Part shown: piece after piece, positions 7,869-17,104 of the stretch
Position numbering within the stretch: position 1 is the first letter of the stretch
How the letters are laid out: each line of letters starts with the position of its first letter
DNA from: Blautia coccoides
GTDB lineage: Bacteria > Bacillota > Clostridia > Lachnospirales > Lachnospiraceae
Assembly (NCBI RefSeq): GCF_034355335.1
Contig: NZ_CP136422.1
Location: 5,182,501-5,246,500 of the forward strand
Length of the DNA stretch: 64,000 bases
Direction of reading: 5' to 3'
Position numbers and translations under genes: made by a program
Notes under the pieces: generated by a model
Seen by the model: only the letters and a program-made list of their open reading frames with translations
Database searches by the model: none
What the model was told of the DNA's origin: nothing

Positions 7869-8522
7869 TCATTGCTTTTGGATATTTTCTTCTTCTACCA
7901 AGGATTTCTCTATATCTGTCCTTTTATATGCCCATTTTTCCTCCAGCGCACCCAAAGCAATTTGTTCCTCGGTAAAATCCCCCGCAAATTCTTCTTTTAA
8001 GCTGCTCATATATTTTTCAATGGTCATACTTTTCCGGGTTACTTCCCTCATGGCATCTTCATAATTTTGTGCACCGCCGTAGGATTCATAAAGGGCATCA
8101 ACTTCTCCTTCCTTCTTCATCAGCTCATAAGTTTCTATATTAAATGCTATTGCTCTGTCCAGTTCTTCATCTGAGACTAAAAAACCATTTTGGGCTGCAA
8201 CATAATATAATGTTTTAAATTTACAGATAAAATCAAACACATCCCCTTCCGGAACGTTAGAACTTGTCAGCTTGAAAACCTCAGTCTGCCATTCCAATTC
8301 CTCATCTGTAATAACAATATGTTCACCCTTTGCATATATATCCTCACCTGCAGTCTTTCGTTTGTCATTCTTTAGATATGGATTCTTTTTTGTAAGCTTT
8401 TCAAATGCCTTTGTTTCATCAAAATTTTGGCCAACATCGGCATTCTTATTATAGAACAAAATCCCCCCACCGACAGCTAGAAGGCACAATACAGCAATTA
8501 ATATTCTATTTTTCTTTTTCAT
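7869..8522 (-). CDS. Membrane-anchored extracytoplasmic protein, SurA-N-like helical domain (uncertain)
   Basis: About 217 residues from the ATG at 8522, which has a GAGAAGG site; an ATG at 8546 is also in frame but has no good site. An N-terminal KKKNR is followed by one hydrophobic helix (ILIAVLCLLAVGGGILFY), so the protein is anchored with its main part outside. The rest is helical, acidic and charged, with a stretch (ITDEELEWQTEVFK, YYVAAQNGFLVSDEELD) that resembles the N-terminal chaperone helices of SurA/PrsA-type proteins. No peptidyl-prolyl isomerase domain follows. Function unknown; it belongs to the AT-rich block. Confidence 0.65.
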   Translation of the reverse strand: MKKKNRILIAVLCLLAVGGGILFYNKNADVGQNFDETKAFEKLTKKNPYLKNDKRKTAGEDIYAKGEHIVITDEELEWQTEVFKLTSSNVPEGDVFDFICKFKTLYYVAAQNGFLVSDEELDRAIAFNIETYELMKKEGEVDALYESYGGAQNYEDAMREVTRKSMTIEKYMSSLKEEFAGDFTEEQIALGALEEKWAYKRTDIEKSLVEEENIQKQ

Positions 8523-8632
8523 AACAACGCCTTCTCTTATTGTCAAAATATATTCTATATATACTGTTATTTTTGTAAAGCATTTTTACACCAATAGATA
8601 TCGCACCACTATAATAGGGCGGTTATTAGATT

Positions 8633-9106
8633 CTATTCATGAGGCATTATATATGCGCCATCATAGCTTACCAATCTATCTTTGGCCGGAATACTTAGAC
8701 TGACTGCATATTCACAAGTACAATCCGAGCCAGAAATCACAAATTCATTCAGACCTTTTGACAACTCAATTGTAATATCACCGGAATCCTCGTCACTTAC
8801 AGCATCTTCTTTCAACAGTAGGAATTTTCTCCAATCTTGAAATATTTCTAGCTTATTTTTATCTTTGCTGTAAACAATATTCAACTTTCCCGGCGTATCT
8901 TCACTGACTTCAACTGCCAGCAAAACACCATAAGAGTCATGTACTTTCACTTTGCCTTTAGATATAATAATATTATCTTTTTGCTTTATTTCTGATGTTT
9001 CAAATGATGTAGTCTTTATTTGAATAGGCCAATCAGTATACGCACAGCCGGATAACATACTTGCAGTCAGAAACAATAAAATATAACCTTTTATTTTTTT
9101 CACCAT
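8633..9106 (-). CDS. Predicted lipoprotein of unknown function
   Basis: About 157 residues from the ATG at 9106, chosen because a GGGGGG ribosome site stands directly upstream; an earlier in-frame ATG at 9133 would lack one. The signal peptide ends in a lipobox (MLSGC). The mature part alternates charged and beta-type hydrophobic residues and contains SGSDCTCEYAV near its end; two Cys could form a disulfide. I do not recognise a family. It is AT-rich like the two genes on its left and is read on the same strand. Confidence 0.65.
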   Translation of the reverse strand: MVKKIKGYILLFLTASMLSGCAYTDWPIQIKTTSFETSEIKQKDNIIISKGKVKVHDSYGVLLAVEVSEDTPGKLNIVYSKDKNKLEIFQDWRKFLLLKEDAVSDEDSGDITIELSKGLNEFVISGSDCTCEYAVSLSIPAKDRLVSYDGAYIMPHE

Positions 9107-9280
9107 GTCCCCCCCTGACTTCATATTTAACAATTTACCAGGCGCTGTGCTTTATTGCAAAAATCAGTGCAGCGCTTTAAAAACCGCATCGGATTTTGCA
9201 GCATTCCATTTAATTATATATATTAATTGTTGGCAGATATGGTCATTTGACACAGACCTGCCGCTCAGCAGCACTTCCTA

Positions 9281-9514
9281 TTATTTAAAAATTTTCTTCG
9301 CAACAAACAAGAAAATACATGCGCCAAAAACAGACACTATAATATTAGCCAGAAAGCCATTTGCATGAAATCCAACGATTGAAATAACGGCGCTGCCCAC
9401 AAAGGAGCCGACGATTCCCGTGGCAATGGTTTTAATGAATCCTCCCTTTTTTACGTCCATAATTCTGCCGGCTATCCAGCCGGAAACTATACCTATAATT
9501 AATGATGTAAGCAT
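9281..9514 (-). CDS. GlsB/YeaQ/YmgE family small stress-response membrane protein
   Basis: A 77-residue protein with the family's three Gly-rich membrane segments: IIGIVSGWIAGRI at the start, then GIVGSFVGSAVISIVGF, then IVSVFGACIFLFVAKKI. The family (Transgly_assoc) is named for stress-associated small membrane proteins; the biochemical role is unknown. An AGGAGG site lies 4 bases before the ATG. It stands alone. Confidence 0.9.
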   Translation of the reverse strand: MLTSLIIGIVSGWIAGRIMDVKKGGFIKTIATGIVGSFVGSAVISIVGFHANGFLANIIVSVFGACIFLFVAKKIFK

Positions 9515-9713
9515 TTTATCCTCCTGCTATTATTCCTTTTATGGTACCGCTCTAACTGCTCAATACCTGAATATTACTTTATACCATATTTCCTTACACT
9601 ATATTCTTTAATCTTGATAACAATATTGTACCATAATAAAAATAATGTTTCATCAGGAACTTATTATTATTTATTATTCATCGTGTAACAGCAATTATAT
9701 AATACATAATAGG

Positions 9714-9783
9714 TATTACTTATTATGTATTACTCATTGTGTATGACTCATTATACATAACTCATGATACATAACTCACAACG
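9714..9783. repeat. Five imperfect 14-base tandem repeats
   Basis: Units at 9714, 9728, 9742, 9756 and 9770 follow the pattern (T/C)AT(T/A/G)ACTCATNNT(G/A); examples are TATTACTCATTGTG and CATAACTCATGATA. The 320-base gap 9515-9834 holds this array, flanking AT-rich DNA and the aguA terminator, and no gene that I can see. Confidence 0.75.
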
Positions 9784-9786
9784 CAA

Positions 9787-9827
9787 ATTCCCCTGCCTGA
9801 AACATTGCTGTTATCAGGCAGGGGAAT
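9787..9827 (-). terminator. Terminator hairpin after aguA
   Basis: ATTCCCCTGCCTGA (9787-9800) and TCAGGCAGGGGAAT (9814-9827) form a perfect 14-base-pair stem 8 bases past the aguA stop. The U-tract is short (AATTT inside and after the stem), so termination strength is uncertain. Confidence 0.65.
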
Positions 9828-9834
9828 CTATTCA

Positions 9835-11820
9835 TTAAAAAATATCTCTTCCCTTTTCATCCGGGATCATAGATTTTCTATAAAAGAAACTGTTGATCAC
9901 ATCGCACCACTCCCGGCTGTTTTCAGCCTGGCGCGCAAAGCGTTCTTTAACTCTTTTGAAAATGTGCTGTGGAATTTTATCTTCCAGTGAATCCCAGTCT
10001 CTCTGCATCTTTTGAACATCTGCATATCCCTCAAAATGACTGTCATATATATGCTGGATCAATGTTTTCCCGGAGTGCAGCCGGTGTGTGTAGGGTACAC
10101 GATGGAAAAACAGCAGCAGATTTTCAGGACAGCTCTCTGCATCTCTGTACAGGGCTGCATTTTTCTCAAAATACTGTTCACTGTATCCGGTACCTTTGTC
10201 GCTTCTATCAACACCTACTGCCAGATGATCCGCTCTGTGGTAGGTGCCCCATTTGGAATATTCGTATCCTTCAGGATTGGGTCCGTAGTGGTGTGCAGGG
10301 TTCACCATAAAACCGATTCCCAGAGGCGCTGTATATCTTTCATAAACTTCCCTGGAACGAAGAAGAATGTCTGAGACAACTGCCATCACCCCGCTGTCTC
10401 TGCTGATCTGCAGGGCAATCCACTCCTGCACAATTTCCTCTGCTGATGTCTGAGGATTCCAGGCCAGGCGTCCGAATCCATATAAGTTGGCGCCCGCAAG
10501 ATCATGTCCTGTCCAGTTGGCATCCTTTCCTGTATTGGCAACTGCTGCCATGCCGCATTTTACCTGACCAAATGTTCTGCCGGAGATTATATCCGCAACC
10601 GTATCTTCGGGTTTTCCACAGCCTGTAGAAAAATCCAGCACTTCTTTCCACATAGGAACAAGGTAACACACATCAATCTGCTGCCCGGTGTATTCCTGGG
10701 CTATCTGCACCTCCAACATCTGGTTGGTGTGCTGCAGTCCGCCGAAAAGGGGATGAACCGGTTCCCTTACCTGAAAATCAATAGGTCCGTTTTTAATCTG
10801 AAGGATCACATTGTCATCAAATTTTCCGTCCAGGGGCATAAAATTGTCATATCCGGCACGCGCCCGGTCCGTCCTGCGGTCCCGCCAGTCCTGCTGACAA
10901 TTGTACACAAAACATCTCCAGATAATCGTTCCTCCGTAAGGCTTTACCGCCCGGGCCAGCATGTTGGCGCCGTCTGCATGGTTCCTGCCATATGCGAAAG
11001 GACCGGGACGCCCCTCCGAGTCCGCTTTTACAAGAAAACCTCCCATATTGGGGATACGGCTGAAAATCTCACTGCATTTTTTCTCCCACCAGTTCCTCAC
11101 TTCCTCGTTCAGAGGATCCGCGCAGGGAAGTCCGTCCAGAGTCATGGGTGCTGCAAAGTCAATACACAGGTACATGGAAATGCCATATTTCCCAAAGATA
11201 CCGGAAATCTGTTCCAATTCTTTATAATGTTTTTCTGTAATAAGCCATTCTGCCCCTTCCCGGACATTCACATTATTGATGGAAATAGCATTGATCCCCA
11301 CAGAACAGAGAAGTCTTGCATAATCTGTGATCCGCTTCGTTACGCATACCTTTCCGTTCTCATAGAAAAAGGAGTTTCCTGCGTATCCACGCTCAATGCT
11401 GCCGTCTATGTTGTCCCATTGGTTCAGCATTCTGACAGGATTCTGCGGAATTTCCTGAAGGGAAATGCCCTTGATCTCTTTTCCTGAGGAAACCACGAGA
11501 AGAAACCGGAAGGTTCCGTACAAAAGTCCGTTTTCCCTGGCTGCGCAGATATGGATTCTGCCGTTTTCTTCAGTTATCGCATATCCTTCCCTACCCAGAT
11601 CTAGTGTGGGATTTATTTCTAACAGAATCCCAGCCTTGTTCCTGTCCTCTGTTTTGGCAATATGGATGTTAAATAATTTTTCAGATGCCGTCTCTATTTC
11701 CTGGAGAGCGGTTTTGACCAGCTCTCCGTTTTGGTCTGTATATACAGACTCAAAAAAATTCCTGTTTTTCTGATTTTCTATCGGTTCATATGCAAGCCAC
11801 GCCTGCTCCCAGTTACACAT
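9835..11820 (-). CDS. aguA: Alpha-glucuronidase, GH67
   Basis: A 661-residue cytosolic enzyme (no signal peptide) that removes (4-O-methyl-)glucuronic acid from the non-reducing end of xylo-oligosaccharides. It shows the GH67 layout: an N-terminal alpha/beta domain, then a TIM barrel with the signature VKADSEGRPGP near residue 265, INNVNVREGAEW near 180, and the C-terminal NPAHHYGPNPEGYEY and WDSLEDKIP segments. Length fits the family (about 670-690). AGGAGG lies 5 bases before the ATG. It is the last gene of an operon with a sugar ABC transporter, so the transporter likely imports aldouronic acids. Confidence 0.95.
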   Translation of the reverse strand: MCNWEQAWLAYEPIENQKNRNFFESVYTDQNGELVKTALQEIETASEKLFNIHIAKTEDRNKAGILLEINPTLDLGREGYAITEENGRIHICAARENGLLYGTFRFLLVVSSGKEIKGISLQEIPQNPVRMLNQWDNIDGSIERGYAGNSFFYENGKVCVTKRITDYARLLCSVGINAISINNVNVREGAEWLITEKHYKELEQISGIFGKYGISMYLCIDFAAPMTLDGLPCADPLNEEVRNWWEKKCSEIFSRIPNMGGFLVKADSEGRPGPFAYGRNHADGANMLARAVKPYGGTIIWRCFVYNCQQDWRDRRTDRARAGYDNFMPLDGKFDDNVILQIKNGPIDFQVREPVHPLFGGLQHTNQMLEVQIAQEYTGQQIDVCYLVPMWKEVLDFSTGCGKPEDTVADIISGRTFGQVKCGMAAVANTGKDANWTGHDLAGANLYGFGRLAWNPQTSAEEIVQEWIALQISRDSGVMAVVSDILLRSREVYERYTAPLGIGFMVNPAHHYGPNPEGYEYSKWGTYHRADHLAVGVDRSDKGTGYSEQYFEKNAALYRDAESCPENLLLFFHRVPYTHRLHSGKTLIQHIYDSHFEGYADVQKMQRDWDSLEDKIPQHIFKRVKERFARQAENSREWCDVINSFFYRKSMIPDEKGRDIF

Positions 11821-11869
11821 AGTTTCCTCCTAGTATTTCATTTCCCGGATATGGTTTCCGCACGTTTTA

Positions 11870-12712
11870 TCATCCCTTTAACCCTGATGTTGCAATTCCG
11901 TCTGCCAGATATTTCTGGAAGAATATGAATATCAAAACAATGGGCACTACGGAGAGCGTAGCCATCGCAAACATGGCACCATAGTCTGAAGAAGAACCCG
12001 GATCACAGAACAGCTTCAGTGCCAGGGCAACCGGATACATAGCAGCATCGTTAATATAAAGCAGTGCTGACATAAAGTCGTCCCATCTCCACATAAAGGA
12101 GAAGATACCGCCTGTGATCAGTGACGGAGCCATCAACGGCAAAATGATACGGAAGAAAATCCCATAATAGGAGCATCCGTCAATCTTTGCCGCTTCATCC
12201 AGCTCTGTGGGGATACCCTCAATAAAATTCATCATAAGATATACGAAGAATCCCTGGATGGCAAAGAAAAATGGTACGATGAGCGGAGAGAAGCTGCCTA
12301 CCCAGCCAAGCTTCTCATACCACAGATACTGAGGTACCATAAGGATCTGTCCCGGCAGCATCATGGACGCAAGCATAGCGCCAAATAAAATTTTTTTGCC
12401 CCTGAACTGACATCTGGCAAAGCCATAAGCAACACAGGCGGAAGACGCCAGAGTACCTATGGTACCCACAATGGCGATAAAAAGAGAGTTCTTGAAAAAA
12501 GTGCCAAAGGATACGCCCGCAAAGCCCCGCCAACCGTTGGCATAGTTCTCCGTTGTGAATTTCACAGGAATGAGACTTCCCGCTGTTGTAAAAATGGTAC
12601 TGGTTTCCTTGAAAGAGCTCATGAACATCCAGCAGAGCGGATACAGCATGGCTAATCCGAAACCGCAGACTAAAACATGATAGACAACTGTTCTTATATT
12701 CTTCGTTTTCAC
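11870..12712 (-). CDS. Sugar ABC transporter permease, MalG type
   Basis: A permease of about 280 residues with six membrane helices and the MetI-fold coupling motif ELDEAAKIDGCSYYGIFFRI near residue 195. It is the second inner-membrane half of a CUT1 sugar importer. A GTG at 12712 with a GGGGTGAG site is the preferred start; an ATG at 12730, overlapping the previous gene's stop, is also possible and is the longer choice. It is followed after 49 bases by aguA. Confidence 0.92.
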   Translation of the reverse strand: MKTKNIRTVVYHVLVCGFGLAMLYPLCWMFMSSFKETSTIFTTAGSLIPVKFTTENYANGWRGFAGVSFGTFFKNSLFIAIVGTIGTLASSACVAYGFARCQFRGKKILFGAMLASMMLPGQILMVPQYLWYEKLGWVGSFSPLIVPFFFAIQGFFVYLMMNFIEGIPTELDEAAKIDGCSYYGIFFRIILPLMAPSLITGGIFSFMWRWDDFMSALLYINDAAMYPVALALKLFCDPGSSSDYGAMFAMATLSVVPIVLIFIFFQKYLADGIATSGLKG

Positions 12713-12716
12713 AATC

Positions 12717-13622
12717 TCACCCCTGTTCATATACCCAATATTTTTTCGTCTTAAATAATATAAATGTTATCACTGCAATAATTCCAAGCATAACCCAGGC
12801 CATTGCGGAAGCATAACCGGATTTGCTGAAGGAGAAGGACTGCTGGTACATGTACACAGCGTAGAATAAGGTGGTATCCATAGGTTTTCCCTGTGTGATG
12901 ATCAAACTCTGTGTAAACGCCAAAAATCCGTTGATCATCTGCATGACCAGATTGAAGAAGATCGTAGGTGTCAGAAGCGGCAGGGTAACCCGGAAAAACT
13001 TTGTAACCTTGTTGGCGCCGTCCACATCTGCTGCCTCGTACAGAGACTTTGGAATCTGCTTTAATGCAGAGAGGAATATCAGCATGGAGGAACCAAACTG
13101 CCACACAGCCAGCAAGATCAAAGTCCAGATAGCCGTTCTTGTGTCACTGAGCCATGCAAAGTTGGTATCTATCCCCATCATTCCAAGGATGCTGTTCACA
13201 ACGCCGTCAGGTGCAAACATTCTTTTCCATAAAATAGCCACTGCCACGGAACCTCCGATAATGGACGGCAGATAGTAGGCTGCCCGGTAAAATCCTGTGG
13301 CCTTTGTAGGTTTCACCAGCAGCATGGCCACAAACAGAGCAAAGATAAGTCTCAGCGGAACAGAGACCAGTGCAAAATAAAGAGTGGCCTTGATGGAATG
13401 CCAGAACACCTCATCATTTGTAAACATATCTATGTAATTCTTCAGTCCCACAAACTTTGGCGGTGACAGGATATCATAGTCACAGAGTGAGTAATAAAAT
13501 GAGATTCCCATAGGTATAATCAAAAACAACAGAAATCCTATGATAAAAGGAAGGCAGAACACAACACCCGCTGTCTTTTCCTTATTTAAGAACTTATATA
13601 ATTTTTTACTGGTAGGTTTCAA
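12717..13622 (-). CDS. Sugar ABC transporter permease, MalF type
   Basis: A 301-residue permease with six helices and the coupling motif SLYEAADVDGANKVTKFFRV near residue 205. It partners the MalG-type permease, with which it overlaps or abuts, and with the binding protein upstream. The start codon is TTG at 13622 behind AAAGGAG at good spacing. No ATPase gene is present; CUT1 systems of this group often share one MsmX-like ATPase encoded elsewhere. Confidence 0.92.
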   Translation of the reverse strand: MKPTSKKLYKFLNKEKTAGVVFCLPFIIGFLLFLIIPMGISFYYSLCDYDILSPPKFVGLKNYIDMFTNDEVFWHSIKATLYFALVSVPLRLIFALFVAMLLVKPTKATGFYRAAYYLPSIIGGSVAVAILWKRMFAPDGVVNSILGMMGIDTNFAWLSDTRTAIWTLILLAVWQFGSSMLIFLSALKQIPKSLYEAADVDGANKVTKFFRVTLPLLTPTIFFNLVMQMINGFLAFTQSLIITQGKPMDTTLFYAVYMYQQSFSFSKSGYASAMAWVMLGIIAVITFILFKTKKYWVYEQG

Positions 13623-13646
13623 AATCTTCTCTCCTTTCTAAAGGCA

Positions 13647-13689
13647 GAAAAAGGGCTGCCGCCGTCCACAGAAGACTACAGCAGCCCTG
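13647..13689 (-). terminator. Intercistronic terminator between binding protein and permease genes
   Basis: AGGGCTGC at 13652-13659 pairs with GCAGCCCT at 13681-13688, followed on the minus strand by TTTTT. It stands 6 bases past the binding-protein stop and before the permease start. Partial termination here would make more binding protein than permease, a usual arrangement. Confidence 0.8.
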
Positions 13690-13694
13690 ATCGT

Positions 13695-15002
13695 TTATTG
13701 ATGTTCCGCGTAAATTTCGTTTGCGCTGTTGAAATACTCTTCCGCAGCCTGCTGGGAAGTATATTCCCCGTATTTCACTTTTTCTTCCAGTTTCCTCAGT
13801 AAATCCTGAGCCTCACTGGTTCCCTCTGGTGCCAGAGGCGGCAGCGCACTGGAATTCGGAGTAATGACCTCTGTGATAAATGCAGCGTTTTCCTGGTCTT
13901 CCTGGCTGATCAGCGGCATGATCTCCTCGGCAATCTTAGTGGATACCGGGATGCCTCTTTCTGCCAGAAGGATCTTGTAAGCCTCTGAAGAGTTTGTAAA
14001 GTAATTGAGAACCTTTACTGCCTCTTCCGCATTTTTGCTGTCAGCGCTCACACAATAATACATACTGGGTTTTACATAGTTGGATTTTTTCGGGTCAGTG
14101 GAGGGAATCGTTGTGATCGCAATATCTGTTCCCTCGGGAGCTGCTGTCTGGTAAGCAGTCAGCATAGCTGATCCGTTGATGGTACACCATGTCATGTTGT
14201 CAGGGTTGGAACCGTAAACCATGGGGTCCTCCTCAACACTGGCTGTATCAGCCGCCTGACTTGGAGAGATGTGCCATCCTTCTTTCACGCCGTCCTCAGA
14301 AATTTTAAAATAATCTACATAATCATCTGCGCTCTTGCCGCCGAGCTTGTCCACAACCTGAATGTCGTTGGCTCTTGCATAGACTTCCATATACATTCCG
14401 TAATGGATCAGATTCGCGCGGTAGCCTGTCTTCTCGTAAACCTGTTTAGATATCTCAATGAATTCGTCCAGGGTCATGTTGTCTTTAATGGTAATGCCCA
14501 GTTCGTCCAGCAGTGTTTTATTATAGAACATACAGGACGCACTGCTTCCGGCTGCGACACCGTAAATCTTGTCTCCCACCTTGCCCATATTCACTGCATC
14601 TTCAGACAGATTTGACATGTCCAGTGTGCCGTCTTCAATGTATGGGGTCAGATCAAGAAGCTGGTTCTTATCCACATACTGCTGCAGATATGACATATCC
14701 ATCTGGATGATATCCGGCATCTTTTTGCCTGCTGCTGAGGTAGCCATCTTGCTCCAGTAATCGTCCCACTGGAAGAATTGTCCCTTGACTGTGGTTCCCT
14801 CTTCCTCTTTATATTTATCAAGTACCTGCTGTGTACGCTCATTTCTCACCTGGTTTCCCCACCAGGCCATAGTCAGTTCCCCTGATGCCTGCTCTTTACT
14901 TCCGTTTCCGCCCTTGTCTGATCCGCACGCTGTCATGGAAACTGCCGCCAACGCACATGCCAGTGCCGCTGCTGCCGCTTTTTTTAAATATTTCCTTTTC
15001 AC
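13695..15002 (-). CDS. Sugar-binding lipoprotein of an ABC transporter
   Basis: About 435 residues: a lipoprotein signal (KRKYLKKAAAAALACALAAV, then MTAC) followed by a family 1 solute-binding fold (MAWWGNQVRNERTQ at the start, then WDDYWSKMAT, MSYLQQYVDKNQL and YGVAAGSSASCMFYN). It should capture xylo- or aldouronic oligosaccharides for the two permeases downstream. The start is GTG at 15002, because GGAGG sits 8 bases upstream and because a TATAAT at 15052-15057 places the transcript start near 15045. The in-frame ATGs further up would be at or before the transcript start. Confidence 0.92.
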   Translation of the reverse strand: MKRKYLKKAAAAALACALAAVSMTACGSDKGGNGSKEQASGELTMAWWGNQVRNERTQQVLDKYKEEEGTTVKGQFFQWDDYWSKMATSAAGKKMPDIIQMDMSYLQQYVDKNQLLDLTPYIEDGTLDMSNLSEDAVNMGKVGDKIYGVAAGSSASCMFYNKTLLDELGITIKDNMTLDEFIEISKQVYEKTGYRANLIHYGMYMEVYARANDIQVVDKLGGKSADDYVDYFKISEDGVKEGWHISPSQAADTASVEEDPMVYGSNPDNMTWCTINGSAMLTAYQTAAPEGTDIAITTIPSTDPKKSNYVKPSMYYCVSADSKNAEEAVKVLNYFTNSSEAYKILLAERGIPVSTKIAEEIMPLISQEDQENAAFITEVITPNSSALPPLAPEGTSEAQDLLRKLEEKVKYGEYTSQQAAEEYFNSANEIYAEHQ

Positions 15003-15051
15003 TTGTTTTTCCTCCATATTTTCTTTTGAGAAGCTCCTCTTCATGTAACTT

Positions 15052-15057
15052 ATTATA
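15052..15057 (-). promoter_or_regulatory. Likely -10 box of the binding-protein operon
   Basis: TATAAT on the minus strand, about 50 bases upstream of the GTG start. The matching -35 (TTTTCA, 17 bases away) is weak, which would fit an operon needing activation by the divergent YesN-type regulator. The 323-base gap 15003-15325 holds this promoter and the opposing one. Confidence 0.5.
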
Positions 15058-15194
15058 TAATGGTTTTTTGCAGATGAAAATTGATAAAACTTACTTCCAA
15101 GCTCAAAAAACATACCTGCATCCGCAAAAAAATTACTTTTTCTGTAAAAAATTGACTTCCCGCACTTTTCGTTTGTTTTTTCCGGGTAAATCAA

Positions 15195-15223
15195 TTGCAC
15201 TTTTATGTTTATTTTACTATAAT
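15195..15223 (+). promoter_or_regulatory. Promoter of the sensor kinase/response regulator operon
   Basis: TTGCAC (15195-15200), 17 bases, then TATAAT (15218-15223). The leader that follows contains a small hairpin (CCGTTTC/GAAACGG near 15251-15274) before the kinase start at 15326. Confidence 0.75.
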
Positions 15224-15325
15224 TTTTTTAACCTCATAAAGGAATCCCTGCCCGTTTCACAGATAAGGAAACGGTGACGGGGTTTTATACCCGCTTGACC
15301 ACGCAAAAGCAGAAGGGCGTTTACC

Positions 15326-17104
15326 ATGAAAAAAACGGCAAGATTACAGAGTATGTCTTTAAAATATAAGATACTGACCGTTATCCTGACTGGTTTTTTT
15401 GTACTTTTTCTGGCAGGGATCATCAGTCTGGCGTTTGTATCCAAATCTTATGAAAAGAAACTGTATAATTCCATTGCTGCCTCACTCACGGACTCCGCGC
15501 TGGAAATATCCGACCAGTTAAAATATATAGATACCATAGTAGATTCCATACTGGCAAACCAGACCATACAGGCCAGCCTGGACCGTTCAGGGAAAAGCAC
15601 ACAGAATTCGGAAAAACAGCTCTGTTTTAACCAGGTGTATTCCACATTATGTGACTATTTCTTTATTTTTAACAGTGATGCCATCTCCTATATCTCCATA
15701 TTTCAGGGAGATGATGTCATCAGCACCTCCAATCGGAAGCTGCAGGCTTTGCCGGATACTGTCCGCAGCAAATTAAAACAGACAGCCTACAGCGGCCAGG
15801 GTGCCACGGTAACCGTCACAGACTACGGACCGGATCACGGGATTTTTATAGTTAAGGAGCTTCGCAAAATAGAAGGGCTGAGCCTGGATTCCCTGGGTGT
15901 TCTCATATTGAACATTGATATGGACGCGCTTATCTCTGCTTCCACGGCAGCCAGTACGGAATTTGAAGATATCTCTTATTATCTGTATGATGACAACAGC
16001 CTTATCTTTAACGACAGCGCACTGTCACGGCAAGATTCCACGGAATTATACCAAAAATTAAAAGGGGACTATGATGTAGTCACCTTGAAGCACGAAAAGC
16101 TGTTTGCCGTAAGCGGAATGATCCCAACTTACGGATGGAATTATATCTGTGCGGTCTCCTATAATTCCATCTATCAGGCCATTACCCTCTCCAGCCGGTC
16201 CTTCTTCCTCATTATGGTATTGTCTGTGATCCTTGTTGGGATTTTCAGTACCAAGCTGGTCTTTGCCCTGTTCAGACATTTCGACAGACTGATCGAGAAT
16301 ATGAAGCAGTTCGGTGAGGGAAAATATGAGATAGCTGCCTCTCCCAGGGATTACCGGCAGGATGAAATCGGCCTTTTGTATAAGAATTTTGATACCATGG
16401 TGGAAAAAATAAACACTCTGATCAATGAGAATTACATCAACGAGCTGCTGAAAAAAGAGGCACAGATAAAAGCCATGGAGAGCCAGATGGACCCACATTT
16501 TCTGTACAACACCCTGGACTCCATCAACTGGCGGGCACGTATGATCAAGTCAGAAGAGATTTCCCAGATCACCACAGCCCTTGGAAATCTCCTGCGCCTT
16601 TCCCTCGGCAATAATTCCAGGGATTTCACACTGCGCCAGGAATTGACCATTGTGGACAATTATATTATCATACAAAAAATACGGTATCAGAAGCGTCTGG
16701 ATTTTTCGGTGGATATTCCGGAAAGCCTACTGGATATCCCCATTCCCAAGTTCACTCTGCAGCCGTTACTGGAAAACGCCATACGCTATGGGTTGGAGGA
16801 ATCTTCCGAAACCTGCTATATAACCATCACTTCCCATATAGAAGGCGACACTTTGATCCTGAAGATCATGAATACCGGTTCCTCCTTTGAAGAGGATTTC
16901 ATGGAGAAGCTGCTGGATGGGGAGATACAGCCTCACGGATTCGGGATCGGAATCCTGAATATCCACAAACGGATCCAGATGACTTACGGCAGTGAATACG
17001 GACTGCAGTTATATACTATAGAAGATGAAGACACTTATGAAGAATGCGCAGCAGCGGAAATACGCATTCCCTATGTACAGAAAGAGGAGAACGAGCCATG
17101 TTAA
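15326..17104 (+). CDS. YesM-type sensor histidine kinase
   Basis: A 592-residue membrane kinase: helix at about 15-38, a large extracellular sensor region (about 40-275), second helix at about 288-312, HAMP linker, then the His_kinase domain with MDPHFLYNTLDSINW (phospho-accepting His near 392) and an HATPase_c domain (PLLENAIRYG, GFGIGILNIHKRI). This LytS/YesM class senses extracellular sugars or binding proteins. It overlaps the response regulator by 7 bases, so the two are co-translated. Divergent placement next to the GH67/ABC operon implies it controls that operon. Confidence 0.93.
   Translation: MKKTARLQSMSLKYKILTVILTGFFVLFLAGIISLAFVSKSYEKKLYNSIAASLTDSALEISDQLKYIDTIVDSILANQTIQASLDRSGKSTQNSEKQLCFNQVYSTLCDYFFIFNSDAISYISIFQGDDVISTSNRKLQALPDTVRSKLKQTAYSGQGATVTVTDYGPDHGIFIVKELRKIEGLSLDSLGVLILNIDMDALISASTAASTEFEDISYYLYDDNSLIFNDSALSRQDSTELYQKLKGDYDVVTLKHEKLFAVSGMIPTYGWNYICAVSYNSIYQAITLSSRSFFLIMVLSVILVGIFSTKLVFALFRHFDRLIENMKQFGEGKYEIAASPRDYRQDEIGLLYKNFDTMVEKINTLINENYINELLKKEAQIKAMESQMDPHFLYNTLDSINWRARMIKSEEISQITTALGNLLRLSLGNNSRDFTLRQELTIVDNYIIIQKIRYQKRLDFSVDIPESLLDIPIPKFTLQPLLENAIRYGLEESSETCYITITSHIEGDTLILKIMNTGSSFEEDFMEKLLDGEIQPHGFGIGILNIHKRIQMTYGSEYGLQLYTIEDEDTYEECAAAEIRIPYVQKEENEPC

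Noticed and set aside
9714..9783. CRISPR array
   Set aside because: Units are 14 bases, imperfect and directly adjacent, with no spacers and no cas genes in the window.
10504..11487. 327-codon plus-strand frame opposite aguA
   Set aside because: Antisense shadow of a GH67 gene; Cys- and His-rich composition and no ribosome site.
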